5,970 bases of DNA from JBARRO01 sp049644265 (GCA_049644265.1 JBARRO010000071.1:1-5970); one strand, 5' to 3'; positions 1 to 5,860 are shown, counted from the first letter of the stretch. Notes: a model not told the origin generated them from the sequence alone. Translations and numbers: made by a program.

Positions 1-629
1 TGCACGTTACACACATACATGACCGGCTTGTTCGTCAGCAAATGCGCATCTCGAAGCCAGAGCTGTTCATCCTCATCCGCAACCGAAAAATATCTTGCAA
101 GCCGCCCGGTCAGCAGGTGTTGCTTCAAGCGGGCAAACATATCGAATTCAGCTTTTGGCTTCTTCTCGCCCGTTTTGGCCCTTCGTTCCGCGTCGCTCTG
201 CTTCTTTTCCACCGTATCCAGGTCTTTCAAAATCAATTCCGCCTCGACCACTTCGATGTCGCGTTTCGGATTCACATTCCCGTCGACATGAACAACGTTG
301 GAGTCGTCGAAGCAGCGGACCACGTGAGCGATTGCGTCGACATTTCGAATGTGAGAAAGAAATTGATTTCCGAGACCCTCCCCTTTGCTGGCGCCCTTTA
401 CAAGCCCCGCGATATCAAGAAACTCCAAAGTCGTCGGAACAATTTTCGCAGGATTGTAGAGCTCTACGAGTCTCCCAATCCGCACGTCCGGCACTGAAAC
501 AACGCCTACATTGGGATCGATCGTGCAAAACGGATAATTCGCGGCCTCCGCTCCTGCAGCTGTTATGGCATTAAACAGAGTGGACTTCCCGACGTTGGGA
601 AGTCCGACAATTCCACAAGTGAATCCCAT
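1..629 (-). CDS. ychF: Redox-regulated P-loop ATPase YchF (Obg family), 5' part only
   Basis: The minus strand is open from an ATG at 629-627 to the window edge, giving 209 codons of a protein that is usually about 363 residues, so the C-terminal TGS domain lies outside. It begins MGFTCGIVGLPNVGKST, with the P-loop at residues 9-17. The G3-type motif DIAG is at 72-75, in the context LEFLDIAGLVKGASKGEGLG typical of YchF. The sequence stops inside the G4 region (KPVMYVCNV, 201-209), where YchF proteins have N-x-x-E instead of NKxD, the change that makes them prefer ATP over GTP. A charged Lys/Glu-rich stretch at about 129-170 matches the family's helical insertion. A purine-rich GGGAGA lies just upstream of the ATG. 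YchF is a cytoplasmic protein that binds ribosomes and is linked to stress and redox responses. It is divergent from the arg genes and has no evident functional tie to them. Identification is firm. Confidence 0.96.
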   Translation of the reverse strand, partial: MGFTCGIVGLPNVGKSTLFNAITAAGAEAANYPFCTIDPNVGVVSVPDVRIGRLVELYNPAKIVPTTLEFLDIAGLVKGASKGEGLGNQFLSHIRNVDAIAHVVRCFDDSNVVHVDGNVNPKRDIEVVEAELILKDLDTVEKKQSDAERRAKTGEKKPKAEFDMFARLKQHLLTGRLARYFSVADEDEQLWLRDAHLLTNKPVMYVCNV

Positions 630-765
630 ATTCTCCCGATATGTAAGAAATACAGAGGAAGATACGATTTTTTCCCCTGACCCCCAACGCTCAACCGGGC
701 GGGAACGGCCAGGACTCCATGAGCTTCAGGCCCTGATCGTTTCCAGCGTCAACGTTTTCCGGGTC

Positions 766-785
766 CCGGCACCGCCGGCTTTTTT
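766..785 (+). terminator. Small intrinsic terminator-like hairpin in the divergent region
   Basis: CCGGC (766-770) and GCCGG (774-778) form a perfect 5-bp all-GC stem around a 3-base loop, followed after one C by six T (780-785). This is the form of a Rho-independent terminator reading rightward. No + strand gene is recognisable upstream of it, because ychF runs the other way. It may end antisense or leaderless transcripts, close a small RNA in 640-765, or be chance in a GC-rich patch. The bases 766-769 can also pair with CCGG at 759-762, so an alternative short hairpin is possible. Confidence 0.4.
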
Positions 786-808
786 CTTATTCATCCAAAA
801 TTTCTTCT

Positions 809-842
809 TGCATATTTATACATTAAGTTGCATACTTATGCA
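809..842 (+). promoter_or_regulatory. Two tandem ArgR operators (ARG boxes) before argC
   Basis: TGCATATTTATACA (809-822) and TGCATACTTATGCA (829-842) both follow the pattern TGNAT-N4-ATNCA of bacterial ARG-box half-site pairs. The second is a perfect 6+6 palindrome and the first has one mismatched arm position. Their centres are 20 bp apart, about two helix turns, so counted as 18-bp boxes they are separated by about 2 bp. ArgR hexamers are known to bind such pairs. They sit 60-95 bases before the argC start, where the operon promoter should be. A weak sigma-70-like pair, TTGCAT (808-813) with 17-bp spacing to CATACT (831-836), overlaps both boxes, so bound ArgR would block it. The operator call is good; the exact promoter is a guess. 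Confidence 0.75.
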
Positions 843-881
843 GTAGCAGTTTGCAGCGTGCAGTAGGCAGACGGCAGAATA
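841..881 (+). repeat. Period-7 degenerate tandem repeat in the argC leader
   Basis: CAG recurs at 841, 847, 854, 861, 868 and 875. After a first unit of six bases, the spacing is exactly seven (CAGTTTG, CAGCGTG, CAGTAGG, CAGACGG, CAGAATA). The array starts inside the right end of the second ARG box and ends 23 bases before the argC start. It resembles the short tandem heptamer repeats described in cyanobacteria and seen in gaps of other bacteria. Two further period-7 arrays with other consensus sequences occur in this window. No function is evident. Confidence 0.7.
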
Positions 882-904
882 GCTCAATTCTTGCGGAACG
901 GAAA

Positions 905-1933
905 TTGGATACGTCAATAAAAGCTTCGGTTGTAGGTGCGTCAGGATATTCGGGCCTTGAACTCCTCAGGATCCTCTCCCGCCACAAGCATGTGCACGTG
1001 GAGAAGTTGTTTGCGAACACCTCTGCCGGCAAACGGGTCGACGCCGTTGCGCCGTGGTTTGGGAAACAGAGCGGGGCCTCGTTTGAATCGTATACCCCTG
1101 AAGCTGCATGCACCAGTGATGTGGTGTTCCTTGCTCTTCCTTCGCGGGAGGCTATGAATATTGTCCCGGAGTTGCTCAAACGGGGGAAGAAGATCGTCGA
1201 CCTGGGCGGAGATTTTCGGCTCAAGGATGCTTCACTCTACGAAACGTATTACAAAACACCGCACAAAGCACCAGACCTGCTTCCCCGGGCAGTTTACGGG
1301 CTACCGGAATGGAACAGGGAGCGCATCAAATCCGCTACACTTGTTGCGAACCCCGGGTGCTACCCGACGAGCGCGATCCTTCCACTTGCCCCCCTCCTCA
1401 AAGAGGGGGTAATTCTCGAATCTGGAATTGCCGTCAGTTCTCTGTCCGGAGTATCGGGTGCGGGCAGGAGTGCAAATGCGGAATACTCGTTTGTGGAAAT
1501 CAACGAATCCGTCAGAGCATACAAAGTCGGATCACACCAGCACATCCCCGAAATCAAGACCACGCTGGAGGAGATCAGCGGAAAGAACGTCGGCGTGACG
1601 TTTGTCCCACATCTGCTTCCCATAACCAGGGGGATTTACACGAGCTCCTATGCGCCGTTGGCTGCCGGAGTCGACGAGAACGACGTCCTGGGAGCATACG
1701 AGAAATATTATCGCAATGCCCCCTTCGTTCGATACTCGCAGTCTGCGATCCCGGAAATCAAGAATGTGAATTACACAAACTTCATCGACATCGGATTTCA
1801 ACTGTATCCCGAAAATAATCAATTGATCATCCTGTCCGCCATCGACAATCTGATCAAAGGCGCGGCGGGGCAGGCCATTCAGAACATGAATCTCATGTTC
1901 GGTTTCAACGAAACAGAAGGACTCTTACCATGA
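905..1933 (+). CDS. argC: N-acetyl-gamma-glutamyl-phosphate reductase
   Basis: Third step of ornithine synthesis: NADPH-dependent reduction of N-acetylglutamyl phosphate to the semialdehyde, in the cytoplasm. From the TTG at 905 the protein has 342 residues, normal for the family. The NADP-binding GASGYSG is at residues 11-17, the catalytic Cys152 lies in NPGCYPT, and His213 lies in HQHIPEI, 61 residues on as in characterised ArgC enzymes. VDLGGDFRL and the SGVSGAGR segment are further family signatures. The TTG at 905 is chosen because the product then starts about ten residues before the dinucleotide motif, as in homologues. A TTG at 851 in the same frame would translate the upstream heptamer repeat into a basic, unconserved tail and leave almost no leader after the operators. 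The ribosome site before 905 is weak (GCGGA, 893-897). The stop overlaps the argJ start by four bases. ArgR control is likely through the upstream boxes. Product certain, start fairly sure. Confidence 0.96.
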   Translation: MDTSIKASVVGASGYSGLELLRILSRHKHVHVEKLFANTSAGKRVDAVAPWFGKQSGASFESYTPEAACTSDVVFLALPSREAMNIVPELLKRGKKIVDLGGDFRLKDASLYETYYKTPHKAPDLLPRAVYGLPEWNRERIKSATLVANPGCYPTSAILPLAPLLKEGVILESGIAVSSLSGVSGAGRSANAEYSFVEINESVRAYKVGSHQHIPEIKTTLEEISGKNVGVTFVPHLLPITRGIYTSSYAPLAAGVDENDVLGAYEKYYRNAPFVRYSQSAIPEIKNVNYTNFIDIGFQLYPENNQLIILSAIDNLIKGAAGQAIQNMNLMFGFNETEGLLP

Positions 1934-3147
1934 ACACAGCTGTACTCAATGAATGCAACGGCGGAGTAACCGCGGCTCAGGGATTTCTCGCTGCGGGAGC
2001 CTATTGCGGTATCCGAAAGGCAAAGAAAGATCTGGCCATCGTCTCTTCTATGACTCCTGCAAATGTCGCCGGCGTCTTCACCCTGAACAAAACCCAGGCA
2101 GCACCCGTCCTCGTCGACAAACTTCAGCTCCAGCGGTCTTCCCTGTGTTCTGCCGTCGTCGTCAACAGCGGGAATGCGAACGCTTGCACCGGGGAAAAGG
2201 GAATGAACGACGCCTGGGCCATGGTGGAATCGACGGCAAAGGCGCTCAATCTTCCCCAAGAGCAGGTGATGGTATCTTCAACGGGCGTTATCGGTCAGTA
2301 TCTGCCGATCGAGAAGATCACTGCCGGAATTCAGTCGCTTTCCGCCGAGCTCAGCCGAAGCGGCAACAAGGACGCGGCCGAAGCCATCATGACGACTGAT
2401 ACGTTTTCGAAGGAAGTTGCAGTACAGTTCACGCTCGGAAACGCCACTGTGACGATTGGTGGAATGGCAAAGGGGTCCGGGATGATCGCTCCAAACATGG
2501 CCACCATGCTGGCATTCGTGACCACCGACGCCGTTATCGATCAGCCGTTGCTCCAGAAAGCCCTGCGCAATGCGAACAACAAATCGTTCAACCGGATCAC
2601 GGTCGATGGTGATACGAGCACCAACGATATGCTGTTGATTCTTGCGAACGGGTTGGCAAAGAACAAGGCGATCAAGGATCATACGGAGGAATACCAACTC
2701 TTTTGTGCAGCCCTTGAATACGTGCTGATCAAGCTCGCGAAAATGATCGCGCGGGATGGAGAGGGCGCGACCAAACTTGTGGAGATTCTTGTCCACGGTG
2801 CTTCCTCCGAAGAAGAAGCAGCCCAAGCGGCAAGGTCGGTTGCGAACTCGAACCTTGTGAAGACAGCGATCCATGGTGCGGATGCGAATTGGGGAAGGAT
2901 TCTGGCGGCGGTCGGCTACTCCGGAATCGATTTCAATCCGGACCTTGTCGAGATTTCGTTCAACGACATTCCTATTCTGAAGAAGAACTACGAAATCGTA
3001 CTTGACGAAGTCAAGGCAAAGGAAGCGCTCTCCCAGGAGAGCATTGTCGTTTCGATCAATCTGAACAAAGGACATCAAAGCGCCCGATTCTGGACGTGCG
3101 ATCTGACGAAAGAGTATGTGCATATTAATGCGAGTTATAGGTCCTAG
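1930..3147 (+). CDS. argJ: Glutamate N-acetyltransferase / ornithine acetyltransferase
   Basis: ArgJ transfers the acetyl group from N-acetylornithine to glutamate, releasing ornithine and regenerating N-acetylglutamate, so the pathway is cyclic and needs no ArgE deacetylase. Some members also use acetyl-CoA; which type this is cannot be told from sequence alone. The 405-residue protein is full length. The autocleavage site is in KGSGMIAPNMATML, between Ala191 and Thr192; Thr192 becomes the N-terminal nucleophile of the beta chain. The oxyanion-hole pair Thr118-Gly119 lies in SSTGVIG. The C-terminus YVHINASYRS is the usual family ending. The ATG at 1930 overlaps the argC stop (ATGA), and AGAAGGA at 1915-1921, eight bases upstream, is a good ribosome site inside argC, which points to coupled translation. 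The next gene, argB, follows after a 119-base gap filled with repeats. Confidence 0.97.
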   Translation: MNTAVLNECNGGVTAAQGFLAAGAYCGIRKAKKDLAIVSSMTPANVAGVFTLNKTQAAPVLVDKLQLQRSSLCSAVVVNSGNANACTGEKGMNDAWAMVESTAKALNLPQEQVMVSSTGVIGQYLPIEKITAGIQSLSAELSRSGNKDAAEAIMTTDTFSKEVAVQFTLGNATVTIGGMAKGSGMIAPNMATMLAFVTTDAVIDQPLLQKALRNANNKSFNRITVDGDTSTNDMLLILANGLAKNKAIKDHTEEYQLFCAALEYVLIKLAKMIARDGEGATKLVEILVHGASSEEEAAQAARSVANSNLVKTAIHGADANWGRILAAVGYSGIDFNPDLVEISFNDIPILKKNYEIVLDEVKAKEALSQESIVVSINLNKGHQSARFWTCDLTKEYVHINASYRS

Positions 3148-3154
3148 GAAGCTT

Positions 3155-3233
3155 TCAGCGGTCAGCATTCAGCGATCAGTAAGAACTGCTTAGCTGAATG
3201 CTGCTGATAGCTGATTGCTGATAGCTGACAGCT
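3155..3233 (+). repeat. Period-7 repeat forming an inverted repeat between argJ and argB
   Basis: The left part (3155-3182) has four 7-base units of consensus TCAGCNN. The right part (3192-3233) has six 7-base units ending GATAGCT, GATTGCT, GATAGCT, GACAGCT, which are the reverse complement of the same type. The two halves therefore face each other. CAGCATTCAGC (3163-3173) pairs perfectly with GCTGAATGCTG (3193-3203) over 11 bp with a 19-base loop. No T-run follows, so this is not a classical terminator. In mRNA it could form a stable stem separating the argCJ and argBF coding pairs, as a processing or stability element, but that is inference. Confidence 0.75.
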
Positions 3234-3266
3234 CAACACAAAACGTCTTCACTTCACTCAATTCCC

Positions 3267-4166
3267 ATGATCGATTCCTCCACCAAAGAAGAAGTACTCA
3301 TCGAAGCTCTTCCGTACATCCAGACGTACGAGGGCAAAACATTTGTCATCAAGTACGGCGGCGCGGCGATGACGGAAGAACATCTGAAGCAGATGTTCGC
3401 AAAAGACGTGACGATCCTCCGAAAGATCGGCGTCAACATCGTGATCGTGCACGGCGGCGGGAAGGAAATCACGAACGTTGCCTCAAAGCTCGACATCAAA
3501 TCGGCCTTCGTCAACGGGCAGCGTTACACCGATGAGGCGACGATGCAGGTGGTGTTGATGGTCCTCGCGGGCAAGCTCAACAAGGAAATCGTGAACCTGA
3601 TCAACATGAACGGCGGGAATGCCCTCGGGTTGTGCGGAGTCGACAACTCCCTGCTCAGGGCGAGAAAGAACCCGAACAACGGAATCGATCTGGGGCTTGT
3701 CGGTGAGGTTACAGCCGTCAATACATCGTTCATCAACCTTCTCCTCACCAACGGTATGATGCCCGTGATTGCGCCCATCGGCGTGGGAGATCGGGGAGAA
3801 ATGTTCAATGTGAATGCGGACCTTGCTGCGGGCGCCATCGCAGCCGCACTGCGTGCCGAGAAACTCGTTTACCTCAGCGACATCGAAGGAATCCTGGTCG
3901 ATAAAAAGCTCATCTCGACACTCAACAAGAACGAAGCTGACAAATTGATTCAGAACGGCTCGATTTTCGGAGGGATGATCCCCAAAGTTCAATCTGCGTT
4001 CGAGACGCTCCAGGCCGGCGTGAACAAAGTTCACATTATTGACGGTCGCGTGAAACACTCCCTCCTCCTTGAAATCTTCACGGACGAGGGCATCGGCACC
4101 CAAATGATCCACGAGGAATCCTCGTCGGTATCGAACGTCTTTCCATTTTCCGGAGCAAAGGGATGA
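3267..4166 (+). CDS. argB: Acetylglutamate kinase, arginine-sensitive type
   Basis: Second step of the pathway: ATP-dependent phosphorylation of N-acetylglutamate, in the cytoplasm. It is a 299-residue amino-acid-kinase fold protein. Visible residues are Lys29 in VIKYGGAAM, the glycine loop HGGGKE at 62-67, Arg86 in NGQRYTDE for acetylglutamate binding, Asp205 in YLSDIEG, and Lys240 in GGMIPKV; these match E. coli Lys8, Arg66, Asp162 and Lys217. Compared with the arginine-insensitive E. coli enzyme (258 residues) it has about 21 extra N-terminal residues, EEVLIEALPYIQTYEGK, the helix that links dimers into hexamers in arginine-inhibited kinases. The C-terminal HSLLLEIFTDEGIGT also fits that class. 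The ATG start gives the standard family N-terminus but has no clear Shine-Dalgarno sequence before it. The stop overlaps the argF start (ATGA). Feedback inhibition by arginine is inferred, not shown. Confidence 0.97.
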   Translation: MIDSSTKEEVLIEALPYIQTYEGKTFVIKYGGAAMTEEHLKQMFAKDVTILRKIGVNIVIVHGGGKEITNVASKLDIKSAFVNGQRYTDEATMQVVLMVLAGKLNKEIVNLINMNGGNALGLCGVDNSLLRARKNPNNGIDLGLVGEVTAVNTSFINLLLTNGMMPVIAPIGVGDRGEMFNVNADLAAGAIAAALRAEKLVYLSDIEGILVDKKLISTLNKNEADKLIQNGSIFGGMIPKVQSAFETLQAGVNKVHIIDGRVKHSLLLEIFTDEGIGTQMIHEESSSVSNVFPFSGAKG

Positions 4167-5119
4167 AGAAGGACTTTCTCTCGCTTTTAGACATCTCTCA
4201 GGGGGAGCTCACGGAGCTATTCTCGGTGACCGACGCCCTGAAGAACACGTCAGGATACAAGCCGCTTGAGGGTAAATCTGCTGCCTTGCTTTTTCAAAAG
4301 CCTTCGCTGCGTACGCGTGTGTCGTTTGAGGTCGGCGTGCACCAGTTTGGAGGCCATCCGGTTTTTCTATCGAATGAAAGCGTCGGGATCGGGACTCGCG
4401 AAAAGCCGAGCGACGTCGCAAAGCTCCTCTCGCGGTTCACGTCGCTCATTATAGCAAGACTCTTCGACCACAGCATCCTCCTGGAGCTGGCCGAACACGC
4501 CTCCGTCCCCGTTATTAACGCATTGACGGATTATTCTCATCCATGCCAGATCGTCGCCGACCTCTACACACTCCGGCAGCATCACAAGCTCTCTCCTGGA
4601 GTCAAGATTGTCTTCGTCGGTGACGGCAACAATGTGGTCAACTCATGGCTTGAGGCGGCCATGCTCTATCCCATGCATTTCGTCCTTGCGGCGCCGAAGG
4701 GATACTGGCCGGACGAAACATTGCTTGGCAAGGCCAGGGCCTCTGGAATCAGCACCATCGAGATTATTGAGGATCCCCGCGAGGCCGTGCGCAACGCGGA
4801 CGCCCTCTATACGGATGTCTGGACAAGCATGGGCCAGGAAGATGAATCGGCGGCACGGCGGAAGGCATTTGCCGGCTACCGGATCGATGGACAGCTGCTT
4901 TTGTTGGCAAAGAAGGACTGTGTCGTCCTGCATTGCCTGCCAGCCCACCGTGGCGAAGAAATCACGGAAGAGGTGCTCGAAGGGGAGCACTCGGTGGTGT
5001 TCGATGAAGCCGAGAATCGCCTCCACGTCCAAAAAGCTATTATCGCCATGCTGTTTGGATATTCGTCGGCTCGACGATCGCGAGCTCCCATGGAGTCTTC
5101 AATACTCATCAACAGCTAG
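4163..5119 (+). CDS. argF: Ornithine carbamoyltransferase
   Basis: Converts ornithine and carbamoyl phosphate to citrulline. The 318-residue protein has the carbamoyl-phosphate motif SLRTR at 48-52, HPCQ at 126-129, the ornithine-binding DVWTSMG at 218-224, and the catalytic HCLP at 257-260 with Cys258. The SMG loop and the GTREKPSDVAKLLSRF segment indicate a true ornithine enzyme rather than the acetyl- or succinylornithine carbamoyltransferases found in some Bacteroidota and Xanthomonas. The start overlaps argB by four bases and has a good ribosome site (GGAG, 4152-4155) seven bases upstream. The usual end of the fold, KAIIAMLFG, is reached at residue 299; the 19 residues after it are polar and basic and look unconserved. 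The stop TAG is the first three bases of a TAGTGCC repeat copy, so the C-terminus may have been altered by a repeat insertion. Confidence 0.97.
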   Translation: MKKDFLSLLDISQGELTELFSVTDALKNTSGYKPLEGKSAALLFQKPSLRTRVSFEVGVHQFGGHPVFLSNESVGIGTREKPSDVAKLLSRFTSLIIARLFDHSILLELAEHASVPVINALTDYSHPCQIVADLYTLRQHHKLSPGVKIVFVGDGNNVVNSWLEAAMLYPMHFVLAAPKGYWPDETLLGKARASGISTIEIIEDPREAVRNADALYTDVWTSMGQEDESAARRKAFAGYRIDGQLLLLAKKDCVVLHCLPAHRGEEITEEVLEGEHSVVFDEAENRLHVQKAIIAMLFGYSSARRSRAPMESSILINS

Positions 5120-5128
5120 TGCCACCTC
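5117..5128 (+). repeat. Degenerate third copy of the TAGTGCC repeat end, overlapping the argF stop
   Basis: TAGTGCCACCTC here resembles TAGTGCCGCTCC at 5177-5188, with the first seven bases identical and nine of twelve overall. Its TAG is the argF stop codon. It lies 60 bases to the left of the better copy, in the same orientation. A chance match is possible at this length. Confidence 0.4.
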
Positions 5129-5176
5129 TAGAAAGTAATCTTGTGGTTCATACTAAAGCCTATTCAAAAAAGGCAG

Positions 5177-5243
5177 TAGTGCCGCTCCAATTTGTACTTC
5201 TCAATGTTACGAGATACGATCTTACTTATTGGGAGCGGCACTA
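5177..5243. repeat. 67-base inverted repeat, MITE/REP-like, between argF and argR
   Basis: TAGTGCCGCTCC (5177-5188) is the exact reverse complement of GGAGCGGCACTA (5232-5243). The pairing extends three more bases (5189-5191 with 5228-5230) around one bulged G at 5231. The 36-base AT-rich centre (5192-5227) has no open frame. No T-run follows the right arm, so it is a poor terminator. The sharply defined GC-rich ends and AT-rich centre suggest a miniature mobile element or a REP-type dispersed hairpin. I see no clear target-site duplication and no transposase in the window, so the class is undecided. Confidence 0.65.
5192..5220 (+). promoter_or_regulatory. Possible argR promoter inside the inverted repeat
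   Basis: TTGTAC (5192-5197) and TACGAT (5215-5220) are separated by 17 bases and match the sigma-70 hexamers at three and four positions of six. They lie wholly in the loop of the 67-base inverted repeat and point toward argR, about 60 bases downstream. The match is weak and the host's promoter preference is unknown. Confidence 0.2.
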
Positions 5244-5281
5244 GACAGGCATGGAACCGAACAACTAATTCCTGAATCACT

Positions 5282-5740
5282 TTGGACAGACAAAACAGAC
5301 ATATTGCCATCAAACAGATCATCTCGCGGAAGAATGTGGGTACGCAGGAAGATTTGTGCAAAGCGCTGAAGAATGCGGGGTTCGACGTCACACAGGCGAC
5401 TCTCTCGAGGGACATGAAAGAACTTCGCATTGCGCGGATCAACACTCCGGAAGGACCACGCTACGTTCTCAACCCCGAGAGCGAGGAGCAGCGCCTCCAA
5501 TCGTTCATCGGGTACGAAATCGAGCAGATTGAGTCGAACGAATCGCTGATCGTCATCAAGACTCTCCCGGGGCGGGCCCAGGGCGTTGCGGAGATCATCG
5601 ACGGACTGCATAATTCCGACATTCTTGGCACGATCGCCGGCGATAACACGATCTTCATCACGCCCAAATCCACGAAGAGGATTCACGCATTGATTAGAAT
5701 TCTTCGTGGCTTGATGACGGAGAAGAAGAGAGTGGCGTAG
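5282..5740 (+). CDS. argR: Arginine repressor ArgR
   Basis: Arginine-dependent hexameric DNA-binding regulator of arginine genes; 152 residues, normal length. The winged-helix N-terminal domain (about 1-70) has the recognition helix TQATLSRDMKEL at 37-48, with the Ser-Arg pair at 42-43 equivalent to the DNA-contacting Ser47-Arg48 of E. coli ArgR. The C-terminal domain (about 75-152) carries GTIAGDNTIFI at 116-126, the arginine-binding and oligomerisation segment; most homologues have GDD where this one has GDN (Asp121-Asn122). The start is TTG at 5282: an in-frame TGA lies at 5273-5275, and this start gives the usual N-terminus with RHIAIKQIIS close behind. No clear Shine-Dalgarno sequence precedes it, which suggests weak translation. 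It lies 162 bases after argF, behind the inverted repeat. It probably acts on the paired boxes before argC; no ARG box is seen in its own upstream gap. Confidence 0.95.
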   Translation: MDRQNRHIAIKQIISRKNVGTQEDLCKALKNAGFDVTQATLSRDMKELRIARINTPEGPRYVLNPESEEQRLQSFIGYEIEQIESNESLIVIKTLPGRAQGVAEIIDGLHNSDILGTIAGDNTIFITPKSTKRIHALIRILRGLMTEKKRVA

Positions 5741-5743
5741 GAA

Positions 5744-5813
5744 GCAATGAGCAATTGGCAATGTGTAATGAGCAATGGGGAATGGGGATAAGTAGTAAGT
5801 AATAGGTAGTGGT
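5744..5813 (+). repeat. Ten-unit period-7 degenerate repeat downstream of argR
   Basis: Ten consecutive heptamers can be read without a gap: GCAATGA, GCAATTG, GCAATGT, GTAATGA, GCAATGG, GGAATGG, GGATAAG, TAGTAAG, TAATAGG, TAGTGGT. The consensus drifts from GCAATGR on the left to TARTARG on the right. It begins three bases after the argR stop codon. No hairpin or open frame explains it. It has the same period as the arrays before argC and before argB but a different consensus. Confidence 0.75.
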
Positions 5814-5860
5814 TATGTGACAAATAGAAGTAGACAGCTTTGAGTTCTAGTTTTGCAGAT

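Noticed and set aside
95..574. 159-codon open frame on the + strand at the left end
   Set aside because: It is antisense to ychF, and the minus-strand reading gives unmistakable YchF motifs; the + product is low-complexity and rich in Arg, Ser and Pro.
719..736. Five-codon frame MSFRP with AGGA before it, as an arginine leader peptide
   Set aside because: Only one Arg codon, far too short for an attenuation peptide, and ARG boxes already explain the regulation.
565..846. 93-codon open frame on the + strand between ychF and argC
   Set aside because: It starts antisense to ychF, crosses the terminator-like hairpin and both ARG boxes, and has no familiar sequence.
851..904. Longer argC start at TTG 851
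   Set aside because: It would add 18 residues translated from the heptamer repeat, unlike any ArgC N-terminus, and would sit only nine bases after the second operator.
2278..3168. 296-codon open frame on the minus strand opposite argJ
   Set aside because: It is the complement of a conserved full-length gene, has no recognisable motif, and its length follows from the codon use of argJ.
3483..4112. 209-codon open frame on the minus strand opposite argB
   Set aside because: It lies wholly inside argB, whose catalytic residues are all present, and it shows no family signature.
5164..5445. 93-codon minus-strand frame across the inverted repeat and argR start
   Set aside because: It reads through the antisense of argR, which is clearly coding, and has no recognisable domain.
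841..5813. The period-7 arrays as a CRISPR array
   Set aside because: Units are only seven bases with no spacers between them and no cas gene is present.
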